The notes below the pieces were generated by a model, which was given only the letters and a program-made list of their open reading frames with translations, did not search any database and was not told the origin of the DNA. A stretch of DNA of 38,535 bases from VGBK01 sp043810615 (GTDB lineage: Bacteria; Actinomycetota; Acidimicrobiia; Spongiisociales; UBA11373), in contig JBDROA010000179.1 of the NCBI GenBank assembly GCA_043810615.1, forward strand, positions 1-38,535. Direction: 5' to 3'. The position numbers and the translations under genes were made by a program. Within the stretch, counting starts at the first letter, position 1, and every line of letters starts with the position of its first letter. Below, one piece after another: positions 25,122 to 33,434 of this stretch.

Positions 25122-25151
25122 ATCAGACGACTAGACCTGCCGGGTAGTCAA
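25122..25151 (-). promoter_or_regulatory. Promoter of the amino-sugar operon
   Basis: The minus strand shows -35 TTGACT (25151-25146) and -10 TCTGAT (25127-25122) with an 18-nt spacer. The start would be near 25115, giving a leader of about 50 nt with a good ribosome site. Confidence 0.5.
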
Positions 25152-25246
25152 TGAACTCACGCCTTGCTGGAAGGTTGCCAGAAGGCGGGTGCGCTCTCTG
25201 TATCACAGCACTCGCAAACCGCATGGTAGACCCCGGGTCTCACGAC

Positions 25247-25274
25247 TTGGGCCGGCTGTTGCAGTCTCTAGGAT
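25247..25274 (+). promoter_or_regulatory. Promoter of the small HTH-like gene
   Basis: TTGGGC (25247-25252) and TAGGAT (25269-25274) are separated by 16 nt. The -10 lies 9 nt before the ATG at 25284, so the transcript is nearly leaderless. Confidence 0.45.
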
Positions 25275-25283
25275 GAGACTGGG

Positions 25284-25649
25284 ATGGATGACCTGCGCAG
25301 GCAGCGGATGGATTCTGCAGAGGGCCTCGGCAAGGCGTTCAAGGTCTGGACCGGCTACTCCGCGGCTCTGGGCTTCGTCAGGCCTGCTTCCTGGGACCGG
25401 GCGTTCTCGCACGTTGGCGAGCGACTGACGATGGAGAACATGGGGTTCTGGCTGTGCTGGCACTTCTTCGGCGGCTTCGAGGGGATGCGGCGCGCTGGTC
25501 GGAGCCGAGCGACGATCTACCGGCACCTGAAGAGGTTTCGTGTCTCGATGAAGTGCCATCCGGACGAGTACGTGATGCCCGGCGTGGACATCGAGCCGGC
25601 GGCGTTTTGGAGCGCGGTCGTGCTCCCGGTGGCCGAGGAAGCTGAGTAG
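25284..25649 (+). CDS. Small protein with HTH-like C-terminal half
   Basis: 121 residues, function unknown. Residues about 70-85 (RAGRSRATIYRHLKRFR) look like the recognition part of a helix-turn-helix, followed by KCHPDEYVMPGVDIE. I have an impression of similar small proteins near actinobacterial mobile elements but cannot name the family. It stands alone between the amino-sugar operon, which is divergent, and a transposase remnant. Confidence 0.6.
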   Translation: MDDLRRQRMDSAEGLGKAFKVWTGYSAALGFVRPASWDRAFSHVGERLTMENMGFWLCWHFFGGFEGMRRAGRSRATIYRHLKRFRVSMKCHPDEYVMPGVDIEPAAFWSAVVLPVAEEAE

Positions 25650-25700
25650 GGGCACCCTGATGCAATGCGCTCGGAGAGCTTCGTGTCTGTAGAACAAGTC

Positions 25701-26009
25701 TCAGATACGGGGCTCACCGAGTCGACGTCGGGGCTCGACGCTCTGTCCCCGCCCGGTCGGCGGTGAACCCCCGGGTCTGGTGGAGGCCGGCTCGTGTGCT
25801 GCCTCGCTTGCCGGGGTGTGCCGACGGTAGTGGGCCTCCTCTCGCTCGGTGGGTGTGGTCTTGCCGATGAGGCGACGGGTGTCCCACCATTCGACCCAGA
25901 GCAGGATTGCGAACTCCACGACATCGGCTTCCCCCCAGGGTCCGAGGTTGGCGACGAGTTCCCGCTTGTAGAGGCCGATGGTCGATTCGGCCAGGGCGTT
26001 GACAGACCA
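25701..26009 (-). pseudogene. 3' remnant of an IS3-family transposase (OrfB)
   Basis: The frame reads NALAESTIGLYKRELVANLG, then VEFAILLWVEWWDTRRLIGK and TPTEREEAHYRRH, the C-terminal part of the IS3 DDE transposase, including the E of the catalytic triad (NALAES). The preceding codon is a stop and the upstream 200 or more residues are missing. Terminal repeats were not identified. Confidence 0.8.
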
Positions 26010-26012
26010 CTA

Positions 26013-26460
26013 GCCGTCACCACCGGGACGAGAGGCGGCGAGACTCTCGGTCTTCGTTGGCATGACCTCGACCTGGAGACCGGAGCCGTTCAGATTCGAC
26101 GGGTGCCGGTGATCGTCGACTGGACTCCGGTCTCCTCTGACCCGAAGAGTGGCCGTGGAAGACTCGTGGCCTTGGATCGGTGAACCGTCGATGTGTTGCG
26201 GAGTCACCATCCTGCTCGGCTTGAGGAGCCGGTCGCTATCGGTCCCGGGGCGCCAGCGTCCGATCCTGTGTTCCGCAACGAGATCGGTGAGCCGCTGCGT
26301 CCTGAGTCCTTCTCGCGTGGTTCCACACCGTGGTCAAGGCGTTCGGGCTTCCGGACATCCGGTTCCATGATTCTCGACATGCGTACGCGATGCTGTCGCT
26401 CAGTGCCGGGAGGCTCAACGGCGGCATCCAAGCTGATGTCCGCGGCCGGACCCGGCCCGC
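26013..26460 (+). pseudogene. Degraded tyrosine recombinase (phage-type integrase)
   Basis: The catalytic domain can be followed through broken frames: TTGTRGGETLGLRWHDLDLE with the first catalytic Arg, a TGA at 26181-26183 where an Arg codon (CGA) is expected, then RLEEPVAIGPG and GEPLRPESFSR, a one-base loss near 26317, then FHDSRHAYAMLSL with the H-x-x-R-H box. A further shift is likely near 26420. The N-terminal part is missing where the IS3 remnant begins. Probably the integrase of a former element. Confidence 0.8.
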
Positions 26461-26543
26461 CCGGAGTGGCTCATCGAGATCGGCTTCATCGCCGCCAGGC
26501 CCATGTGGGGGCTCGACGCCCGCCTTGCGGTCGGGAGCCGTGG

Positions 26544-28466
26544 TCAGGGAGCGAGTCTCCCGGTGGCGTGGAGATCGTCGGCGACGTCGGCGAGACCGAG
26601 TTCGAGCAGCCTCGCCCTGGTCGGCAACCCGGTCGCCGTGTCCCAACCCCGGAACCGGTAGTACTCGTCGAGCATCGGGTCGAGGTCCACGACCTGCCCT
26701 GCGGCGAAGCCGTCCGGCATCGGCTCGCAACGCATGCGCTTGGGGAGCGTGTCGTCGGCCCTGGTCAGCCCTTCCCGCACGTTGAATGCCCTCTCGATGT
26801 TCACGATCCGCTCGCCGATGGTCAACACGTCTTCCTCGGTGAGGTCGAGGCCGGTGGTCGCATTGCAGAGCCGGGCCACCATCCCTGCCATCGAGAACTG
26901 TTCGGCGTCCTTCGCGAACATCCAGGGGTCGCTGGTGAACAGGCAGATCTCAAGGGAGTTCTTGAACGCCAGCAGGTTCTCGTACCAGTAGACCAGTTCC
27001 GGTTTGCCCTCTTCGGTCACCGGGTTCGTGGCATCCAGGTACCGCTCGAGCACCGGCCGCACGGACACGTCCCAGCCGTGATCGGGCATCGACTCGGGGA
27101 TGAAAGCCCGGATGTGGCACGCCCCCCGGCTGGACACGGCATAGCTCAGGCCCCACCCTTTGGAGGCTCGGGCGTCCCGGCCGGCGAAGGTGATCCCCTT
27201 CGTGTGGATCATCAGGTCCTCGGCGCCTTCGCCTACCCGGCCGGGGATGGCGTCGAGGGGACCGCTCAGCAGATCGCCGATCCCTTCCCGACGGGCGATC
27301 ATTTCGATGAGCCGCGGAATGGCGTCCTGGCTCCCCCACTCCAGGCGCAGCCCGTCCGTCCGATCATCGTCGAGCAGGCCCCGCTCGTAGCACTCCATGG
27401 CGAACCCGATAGCCGCCGAGCAGTCGAAGTAGTCGAGGCCGTACTCGTCGGCCAGCGTGCCGGCGGCGAGCACCGCATCGAGGTCGTAGAGCCCGAGTCT
27501 CACCCCGAGATCGAGCGGTTGGGAAAGCTCCATGCCCTGGCCGTAGGCGCCGGTGAACGGCCCCCGGGTCACCACGTACATGTGGTCGCAGGCCTGGGGG
27601 CACGAGAAGCATGCCCGGGTCTTGACATAGCGATCGGCCTGATTCTCGAACGACATCATCGACAACCACCCGGTCGGGTCGCCGCCCCGGAAGTTGCGGT
27701 CCCCCATCAACCCGCCGTAGCGAAGAGCCCCCCGGGAGGGGCCGTAGGCGGCGATCAGGTCGTACATCTCGCGGTTGGCGTCCCAGGCCTCATAGCTCCT
27801 CCGGATCTCAGTGGCGAGGGCGCGGGGATCGGCGACCCGTACGCCCCGGGTGCCCCTGGCCGCCACCGCCTTGAGCCGCTTCGATCCGAACACCGCCCCC
27901 ACCCCGGTCCTGCCGAGGGCCCTGCCGAGGTCGGCGATCACGCTGGCATACGCCACCAGGTTCTCCCCGGCGGGGCCGATGGCCAGCGTGCTCACGTCCG
28001 GATCCCCCACCTCGAGCACGATGGCCCGAGCGGCTTCCCGGGTCGTCGTGCCCCAGAGATGTTCGGCCGGCCTGATCTCGACACGGTCGTCGTCAATCCA
28101 CAGGTACACCGGTTCCGGAGAGGCACCCTCGACGATCAGCACGTCGTATCCGGCGTACTTGAGAGTCGCCCCGAACGAGCCGCCGCAGTTGGAGTCGGCG
28201 TACAGCCCGGTCGCCGGGGACTTCATGGACACGGTGAACCGCTGGCTGCCCGGCACCGGCGTGCCGCTGCAGGGGCCCACGCCGAGGATCAGCTTGTTGC
28301 CCGGCCCGAGGGGATCGACACCGACGCCGACCTCGTCGTAGAGGATTCGGGCGTTGAGCCCGCGGCCACCGATGTAGGCATGCGCCAGAGCAGGATCGAG
28401 CGGCTCGCTGGTGACGCTCCCCGAGGTCAGGTCCACCCGGAGAATCCGCCCGGCCCAACCGTTCAC
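26544..28466 (-). CDS. Aldehyde:ferredoxin oxidoreductase family enzyme (tungstopterin)
   Basis: 640 residues, full length. It starts GWAGRILRVDLTSG, has GGRGLNARILYDEVG (33-47) and the cluster ligands C286, C289, C293 and C508 (CFSCPQAC and EICLFTSD). The family oxidises aldehydes, or reduces acids, with a tungsten bis-pterin and passes electrons to ferredoxin in the cytoplasm. The GTG start at 28466 overlaps the ferredoxin stop as GTGA, so the two are coupled. The substrate cannot be told. It lies next to an integrase remnant, and its 3' end points towards it. Confidence 0.93.
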   Translation of the reverse strand: MNGWAGRILRVDLTSGSVTSEPLDPALAHAYIGGRGLNARILYDEVGVGVDPLGPGNKLILGVGPCSGTPVPGSQRFTVSMKSPATGLYADSNCGGSFGATLKYAGYDVLIVEGASPEPVYLWIDDDRVEIRPAEHLWGTTTREAARAIVLEVGDPDVSTLAIGPAGENLVAYASVIADLGRALGRTGVGAVFGSKRLKAVAARGTRGVRVADPRALATEIRRSYEAWDANREMYDLIAAYGPSRGALRYGGLMGDRNFRGGDPTGWLSMMSFENQADRYVKTRACFSCPQACDHMYVVTRGPFTGAYGQGMELSQPLDLGVRLGLYDLDAVLAAGTLADEYGLDYFDCSAAIGFAMECYERGLLDDDRTDGLRLEWGSQDAIPRLIEMIARREGIGDLLSGPLDAIPGRVGEGAEDLMIHTKGITFAGRDARASKGWGLSYAVSSRGACHIRAFIPESMPDHGWDVSVRPVLERYLDATNPVTEEGKPELVYWYENLLAFKNSLEICLFTSDPWMFAKDAEQFSMAGMVARLCNATTGLDLTEEDVLTIGERIVNIERAFNVREGLTRADDTLPKRMRCEPMPDGFAAGQVVDLDPMLDEYYRFRGWDTATGLPTRARLLELGLADVADDLHATGRLAP

Positions 28467-28801
28467 CGCTCACCTCCCCGGGTCACCGGCCCACCCTGCG
28501 CGAGACGGGGCGCCGGGAACGTCCCGATCCGGTGCTGCTTGCGGATCACGGCCGCTTGCGGTGAATCCACGAACCAAATCGCCCGCGGCAGGCACCATTC
28601 GACACATCGGTTGCAGAAGTCGCAACGCGTGTCGAGCGCCACGATGTCGACGCTCATGTCGCGGTTCTTCAGCACCCGGATGTACGACTTCTTCGGGTTG
28701 TACTCGCCGTGCTTGGCCATCGAGCACACCAGTTCGCAGACGCAGCATCCGGTGCAGGTGTCTGCGTCCACGATGAGGACCTTGTCGGGAATCGGCCCCA
28801 T
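28463..28801 (-). CDS. Ferredoxin-like protein with two [4Fe-4S] clusters
   Basis: 112 residues. The ligands form two classical sets: C16, C19, C22, C26 and C60, C63, C66, C70. An additional C20 sits in the first set. It is probably the small electron-carrier subunit of the adjacent AOR-family enzyme. I chose ATG 28801 because of the strong purine-rich site (GAGAGGAAGG) just upstream; a longer frame would add a Pro/Arg-rich stretch. Confidence 0.92.
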   Translation of the reverse strand: MGPIPDKVLIVDADTCTGCCVCELVCSMAKHGEYNPKKSYIRVLKNRDMSVDIVALDTRCDFCNRCVEWCLPRAIWFVDSPQAAVIRKQHRIGTFPAPRLAQGGPVTRGGER

Positions 28802-29592
28802 CCGCCTTCCTCTCCCTCCCGGGTGGCCCGGTCTGGGCGCACGTGGCAAGGGCGATCACGCCAACAAACCCATACACCCCGCTCGACCGGCACCAACCAA
28901 TCGGGGCACGTCCTGGGGCGTGGTGTGTGGGTGATGCCGCGTCGGCCTTGCCGGGTTGTTTCTAGCAGGTTGCCGATGGCCGCCCCTTTCGTTCGCCTGG
29001 TTCGCTTCGTTCGCCGCTCCCACCCCTGGGCCCCTTGGCCGCTCAGCGATCCTCGTCCGGTTCCCGGCACCCGGGCTGGGCCGACCCCCGGCCCAGGACC
29101 TGCGGTTCTGGGGAACTCCGCTGTGGCGGTCCCGCACCTCCCGGGGAGAACGATGATCCGCCTCCGGCAAAGGTCCCGATCGACCGCCACCTGTCCTGCA
29201 GCGCGGGCTGGAGTGAGATGCTCCAAGTCGTGGGGGGAATCACGAGCCGCCCGGCGCGCTCCGCGTCCCGGCCCCCCGTCTGCCTCTGGCTAAACCGTCC
29301 AGATCAATCAGAGACTCCGGCGAGAGCGGATGAACACAGGCGTCGGGTGCTCCAGTGTCGCAGAGCCCTCCGTGGATTTAGCCGACCCCAGGTGGAGGGT
29401 CAGGGCGTGGCCGGGGTGGGCCTGTTCCGGGTGGAGCAGGCCGTCTGCCGGCAGGGGCGGCCCCTCCTGAAGGCTCGAGGGGGGCACTCTTGACGGCAAG
29501 CAGAGTCGCGCCGTCGCGGTCCCGAGCTCAGCCGCCGGTCGCTCGAAGAGGCCGCAGTCGTCCTGTGCGACAAACCCGGGCGGGAGCGTTCT
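28802..29592. other. Long intergenic region without recognised gene
   Basis: About 790 nt. Several open frames exist on both strands but have compositional patterns of non-coding GC-rich DNA and no ribosome sites. It contains one copy of the dispersed repeat (29355-29410). No tRNA or known riboswitch was seen. Confidence 0.5.
29355..29410 (+). repeat. Dispersed intergenic repeat, copy A
   Basis: GTGTCGCAGAGCC, 15 variable nt, CGACCC, then GGTGGAGGGTCAGGGCGTGG. The spacing equals that of copies at 30278 and 38312. Confidence 0.55.
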
Positions 29593-29940
29593 TCAGCGTT
29601 GCTCGATTGCCTCGGCGATCTTGGCAACCGACAGCATCCCGTAGTCGAAGGTGTGTTCGCGGCCATCCTCAAGCGTCACGATGACCTTCTTCTTGAGCAT
29701 CCCGCTCTTCACGTCGACTTTGCGAATTGCCGACTTCTCGATGGCAAGGTAGCCGTGGCTGCCCCCAACGATGACCAGCTCCCTCAGCGTCCCGGACAGC
29801 GACGTGTCGAATCTCGCATCGAACAGCAGCCGGCGGCCGGTCACCGTCAGCTTCCCCGTGTATCGGCCCCCTTCGGGCGGTACGTAGTTGAGCGTCCAGC
29901 TGCCGAGTTCCTGTTCTCCCTCTGCAAGGTCGAATGGCAT
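29593..29940 (-). CDS. GRAM/bacterial PH-like domain protein
   Basis: 115 residues, a single small beta domain. YTGKLTVTGRRLLFDARFD (about 27-45) and the later IEKSAIRKVDV resemble GRAM or bacterial PH domains. No signal peptide or membrane helix. Start ATG 29940 follows GGGGAG by 6 nt. Function unknown; it may be a lipid- or protein-binding module. It diverges from a small membrane protein. Confidence 0.78.
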   Translation of the reverse strand: MPFDLAEGEQELGSWTLNYVPPEGGRYTGKLTVTGRRLLFDARFDTSLSGTLRELVIVGGSHGYLAIEKSAIRKVDVKSGMLKKKVIVTLEDGREHTFDYGMLSVAKIAEAIEQR

Positions 29941-29997
29941 GGCATCTCCCCTGTCTCGAGCGGTGGTGGCTGCCGCTGCAGCAACTCCCCTGCAAGG

Positions 29998-30003
29998 TAG
30001 CTT
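29998..30003 (+). promoter_or_regulatory. -10 box of the small membrane protein gene
   Basis: TAGCTT; the predicted transcript starts near 30010 and has a 33-nt leader with AAGGAGG. Confidence 0.4.
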
Positions 30004-30042
30004 ATGGTGGTCGCCGACAGCCGTCCAAGGAGGCGACGCACG

Positions 30043-30165
30043 ATGAGCGCCTGGCAATCATCGAACGGGCCGGACCGTGCGTGGTCCGTGGCAGTGCGAA
30101 TTGGACTGACCCTCGGTCTCGTGGTCGTGATCACCGCCGTCGTCTGGGCGATTCTCGCTCGGTGA
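30043..30165 (+). CDS. Small single-pass membrane protein, 40 residues
   Basis: ATG 30043 is preceded by a near-perfect ribosome site (AAGGAGG, 8 nt spacing), the best reason to call this short ORF. The first 17 residues are polar, and residues 18-38 form one hydrophobic helix (IGLTLGLVVVITAVVWAILA) before a final Arg. No family recognised. Confidence 0.6.
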   Translation: MSAWQSSNGPDRAWSVAVRIGLTLGLVVVITAVVWAILAR

Positions 30166-30277
30166 GATTGCGATCAACACGAAGGCCGATGGCTCCTGCC
30201 GGCCCCCCCACTCCGAGCAGGGGTGTCTGCTCCCCGGCCGCCGCCCCCGAGCACGTCGGAAACGGCGAACGCCTTCG

Positions 30278-30405
30278 GTGTCGCAGAGCCGACGGCCGAA
30301 AGGACCGACCCCCTCGTGGAGGCTGAGGGCGTGGGGGTCTGTTTCTCATCGTTAGGAGAGCCTTCTGCGGATGAATCAGACCCGGCATGGCGGATCAGGC
30401 CGTGG
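30278..30405 (+). repeat. Dispersed intergenic repeat, two tandem copies (B, B2)
   Basis: Copy B (30278-30334) and copy B2 (from about 30355 to 30405) repeat AGAGCC, 15 nt, GACCC, then about 22 nt ending CGTGG, with a period of about 72. A weaker third partial copy ends at 30451 (GGGTGACTCGGGCGTGG). The gap 30166-30540 has no other feature except a promoter near its end. Confidence 0.55.
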
Positions 30406-30495
30406 TCGGAGATTCGTGGGTGAGGGTCCTCCTTGGGTGACTCGGGCGTGGCCGGGGGAACAAGGTCTTGGCCGCGCACACAGGCTCCTGCCGAT

Positions 30496-30501
30496 TAGCG
30501 T
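30496..30501 (+). promoter_or_regulatory. -10 box of the MDR oxidoreductase gene
   Basis: TAGCGT 39 nt upstream of the ATG; the leader of about 33 nt contains AGGAACCGGG. Confidence 0.4.
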
Positions 30502-30540
30502 TGGCGACCCCGAAGACGACGACCACAGGAACCGGGTTCG

Positions 30541-31512
30541 ATGACCTCAAGCATGAGGGCTGCAGTCGCTACCAAGTATGGACCGCCCGAAGTGGTGCGG
30601 ATCGACGAGGTTGAGAAGCCGGTTGCCGACGAGGGGAAGTTGCTCGTCAAGGTGCACGCCACCACGGTGAACCGCACGGATTGCGGTTACCGGGGCGGCA
30701 AGCCGTGGATCATCCGCTTCTTCAGTGGGCTGTGGCGGCCCAAGGCCACCATCCTGGGGACCGAGTTCGCTGGAGTGGTCGAAGCCATTGGCAACGGCGT
30801 CACCGAGTTCCAGGCGGGCGATCGGGTGTGCGGCTATTGCGAGGGGACATTCGGCGCCCACGCCGAGTACATGACGGTCGCCGCCAACCGGCTGGTCGCA
30901 CGGATCCCCGATGATCGCAGCTTCGCTGACGCAGCCCCCAGCACCGAGGGATCCCACTACGCGCTCGGCACGTTCCGACGAACAGGCGCGGGGCCCGGTC
31001 AACAGGTCCTCATCTACGGCGCCACCGGGGCGATCGGTTCGGCGGCGGTGCAGATCGGCAAGAGCCTTGGACTCAACATCACCGCGGTGTGCGGCACGGA
31101 CCACGTAGACCTGGTCGAGAGGCTGGGCGCCGACCGGGTGATCGACTACCAGATCGAGGATTTCACCAAGGACACCCAGCGATACGACCTGGTGCTGGAC
31201 GCGGTCGGCAAGAGCTCGTTCCGTCGCTGTCTCGGGCTGCTGAAGCCGGGCGGCATCTACACATCGAGCGACGTCGGATTCATGTGGCACGGCCCACTCT
31301 TCTCGTTGGTCACACCCCTCTTCCGAGGCCGCAAGCAGGTGTTTGTGACCCCCCGCCGCGACCCAGAAGCCGTTCGCTACCTGAAGGACCTAATCGAGTC
31401 TGGTGAGTTCACGCCGGTCATCGATCGCGTCTACCCACTCGATGAGATCGTCGACGCCTACCGCTACGTCGAGACGGGCCAGAAGATCGGGAACGTGGTC
31501 ATCACGGTCTAG
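30541..31512 (+). CDS. MDR-family NAD(P)-dependent oxidoreductase (quinone reductase-like)
   Basis: 323 residues. The N-terminal GroES-like half has TEFAGVVEAIGNGVTEFQAGDRVCG (74-98). The Rossmann half has the nucleotide loop GATGAIG (160-166), and the protein ends in a typical YVETGQKIGNVVITV. The usual zinc ligands of alcohol dehydrogenases are missing, so it belongs to the zinc-free quinone oxidoreductase branch. It probably reduces quinones or unsaturated carbonyls with NAD(P)H. ATG 30553 is an alternative start closer to the family N-terminus. Confidence 0.88.
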   Translation: MTSSMRAAVATKYGPPEVVRIDEVEKPVADEGKLLVKVHATTVNRTDCGYRGGKPWIIRFFSGLWRPKATILGTEFAGVVEAIGNGVTEFQAGDRVCGYCEGTFGAHAEYMTVAANRLVARIPDDRSFADAAPSTEGSHYALGTFRRTGAGPGQQVLIYGATGAIGSAAVQIGKSLGLNITAVCGTDHVDLVERLGADRVIDYQIEDFTKDTQRYDLVLDAVGKSSFRRCLGLLKPGGIYTSSDVGFMWHGPLFSLVTPLFRGRKQVFVTPRRDPEAVRYLKDLIESGEFTPVIDRVYPLDEIVDAYRYVETGQKIGNVVITV

Positions 31513-31894
31513 CGGCAGAGACCGGTGCCACGGCCGGCCCCCGGCGACAGGGCCTTGCGGACCATCCCGGATCAGCGCGCGACCGAGGGGGCGGTTGACA
31601 GGTACGCGCAGACGCCGGCCGAGCGAACGGTAGACCAGTGTCGGAGAGCCGACGGACTACTCGCCGATCACCGGGATCGCTTCGGAATGCCGGACCGGCT
31701 GAGGTGGATGAACTACCCGGGGGCTGTGCCGTCCCGATCCTCCTCGAAGAGGGCCGGCCGATCGCCACCCTTCGCGACAATTGAGACGCAGGGCACAGCC
31801 CAACCGCGACCACACACGCGGAGTGTCGAGACGGTCCCAAAGAGCCGAGCCTCTGGGAAACGACCCGGGCCGGCCGTCCAGGCTGGGTCGCGCC

Positions 31895-31911
31895 TAGCAT
31901 CAACGTTGATG
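31895..31911. promoter_or_regulatory. Promoter-like TAGCAT overlapping a 14-bp palindrome
   Basis: CATCAACGTTGATG (31898-31911) is a perfect palindrome that overlaps TAGCAT (31895-31900). It looks like an operator over a -10 box, about 150 nt before the lipoprotein gene. The gap 31513-32060 otherwise has a 7-bp hairpin (31953-31971) and no gene. Confidence 0.35.
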
Positions 31912-32060
31912 GGCGATCCATCGATGAATCGACGGACGCACGTTTGATCGCCGGCTTCGCGGAGCGAAGCCCTGTTGCGACAACGGGTCCTGCTACCCAT
32001 GAGGCCGATGCCGTCGACTGCACAACACAAGAGAATGGCGAGGGGGGAAGAGACTGAGCA

Positions 32061-32777
32061 ATGAGACGTTTGACAGTCGGACTCATCATGGTTCTCGTCG
32101 CGACAGGTTGCGGCGACGATGCTGCTCTCCGGACCACTGTGACCACTGTCTCCGAGGCCCCTACCCCGACCTCCCAGGCTCCGACGACTACGTCGAGCAC
32201 CACCACCACGGAGGCGACAACTACCCAGCCGACCACGACGACCAGTGCGGCGGCCACCACCACCACCGCTCCACCTCCGTCGGGGTGTTCGACCTCGGGC
32301 ATCGTGGGCGTCTTGCCGGACGAGCCCGACCTTCCCGGTGCCGTCGACGACATGAGGTGGGCCATCATGTCCGCCGCAATGGAGTGCGACATCAACACGC
32401 TGGCGGCGCTGGGCCTGCCCGGCGAGTTCGCATGGTCGTACGACCCGAACGCGGCGGATGACCCGGCCGATCATTGGCGCTTCATGGAGGACTTCGGATC
32501 GATGCCTCTTGCCGGGATGGTGGAACTGTTGAGTCTTCCGTACGGCGTGACGGAGCAAGTGCTGGTTGGGGTCCCGCTCTACGTGTGGCCGTCGGTTGCC
32601 GTCTACGACGACTGGGCAAGTGCGCCTGAGGCCGACCGTCAGGCCATCGTGGACCTGTACGGCGAGAGCGTCCTGGATGAAGTCGAAGATCTCTGGGAGG
32701 ACGGCTACTACCTCGGGTCGCACCTGGCGATCGACCACAACGGCGATTGGCAGTGGTACATCACGCCCGGTAACTGA
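32061..32777 (+). CDS. Lipoprotein with Thr-rich linker, function unknown
   Basis: 238 residues. A short signal peptide ends in the lipobox ATGC with Cys17. A linker of about 50 residues of mostly Thr with Pro and Ala is next. A globular domain of about 160 residues follows (from CSTSGIVGVLPDEPDLPGAV), rich in acidic and aromatic residues; it ends WQWYITPGN. No enzyme motif seen. GGGGGGAAG lies upstream of the ATG. It converges on another lipoprotein gene. Confidence 0.82.
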   Translation: MRRLTVGLIMVLVATGCGDDAALRTTVTTVSEAPTPTSQAPTTTSSTTTTEATTTQPTTTTSAAATTTTAPPPSGCSTSGIVGVLPDEPDLPGAVDDMRWAIMSAAMECDINTLAALGLPGEFAWSYDPNAADDPADHWRFMEDFGSMPLAGMVELLSLPYGVTEQVLVGVPLYVWPSVAVYDDWASAPEADRQAIVDLYGESVLDEVEDLWEDGYYLGSHLAIDHNGDWQWYITPGN

Positions 32778-32803
32778 CGCCGTCGAAGCCTGGGACCATC
32801 TCT

Positions 32804-33400
32804 CTAGAGTCTCGGAGCCACCACCTCTGCCAGGCGGCTGAGCCCGGAGCGTATCTCGTCGCGAGCGTCATCTGGGGCCACACCCACGCCCGGCAGCAGC
32901 ACCTGGAGCTCGAGCACCACGTTCTCAACCGGCCCCAAATCGGCTGCCCGTCCGGGCAGCGTCGCATTCGACGGCTCCACCAGCGTCCAAACCACCGAGA
33001 CGACCGGGTCGTACAAGGCCGGGAATCCGATCCCGGGCACCTCGACGACCTGATCCTTGACCCGTTGTTCCTCGAAGAACTGCTGGGGCCGCAGATCCTC
33101 TCCACCCGGCCAGAGCGCGGCCTCTACGACCAACTGGCTCGCACCACCCAGACCCGGTTCAAGGACGAAGCGACATTCGCCCACCTCGTTGCCTCCGCCT
33201 ACGACGGTTCTACCGAAGGCGGCCTCGGCGTCTTCGGACATCAGGACCGAACAGGCGGCTTCGGCGAGCAGCACCCCGCGCTGCGAATCGGTTATCACCG
33301 CCGACGATGAGGTAGGCGCTGCGATCTCCTCGGCGCTGCCGCATGCCCCCAGCGCCGTCGCGGCAACCACCACCACGGCCCATGTCCAACGAGTTTCCAT
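32804..33400 (-). CDS. Lipoprotein, DUF3558-like
   Basis: 198 residues. The signal peptide (TWAVVVVAATALGAC) has the lipobox LGAC with Cys20. Two further Cys (CSVLMSEDAEAAFG and ECRFV) lie in a pattern seen in DUF3558-type actinobacterial lipoproteins, where a helix with an alanine/glycine-rich segment is followed by GECRF. GGGAGG lies 6 nt before the ATG. It is 34 nt downstream of another lipoprotein gene, so the two may be cotranscribed. Confidence 0.78.
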   Translation of the reverse strand: METRWTWAVVVVAATALGACGSAEEIAAPTSSSAVITDSQRGVLLAEAACSVLMSEDAEAAFGRTVVGGGNEVGECRFVLEPGLGGASQLVVEAALWPGGEDLRPQQFFEEQRVKDQVVEVPGIGFPALYDPVVSVVWTLVEPSNATLPGRAADLGPVENVVLELQVLLPGVGVAPDDARDEIRSGLSRLAEVVAPRL

Positions 33401-33434
33401 TGGCGCCTCCCTTCCCGTTCTCGGCGGGGATCAC

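Noticed and set aside
26193..28934. 913-codon plus-strand frame
   Set aside because: It is antisense to the AOR and ferredoxin genes; only its first part coincides with the integrase remnant.
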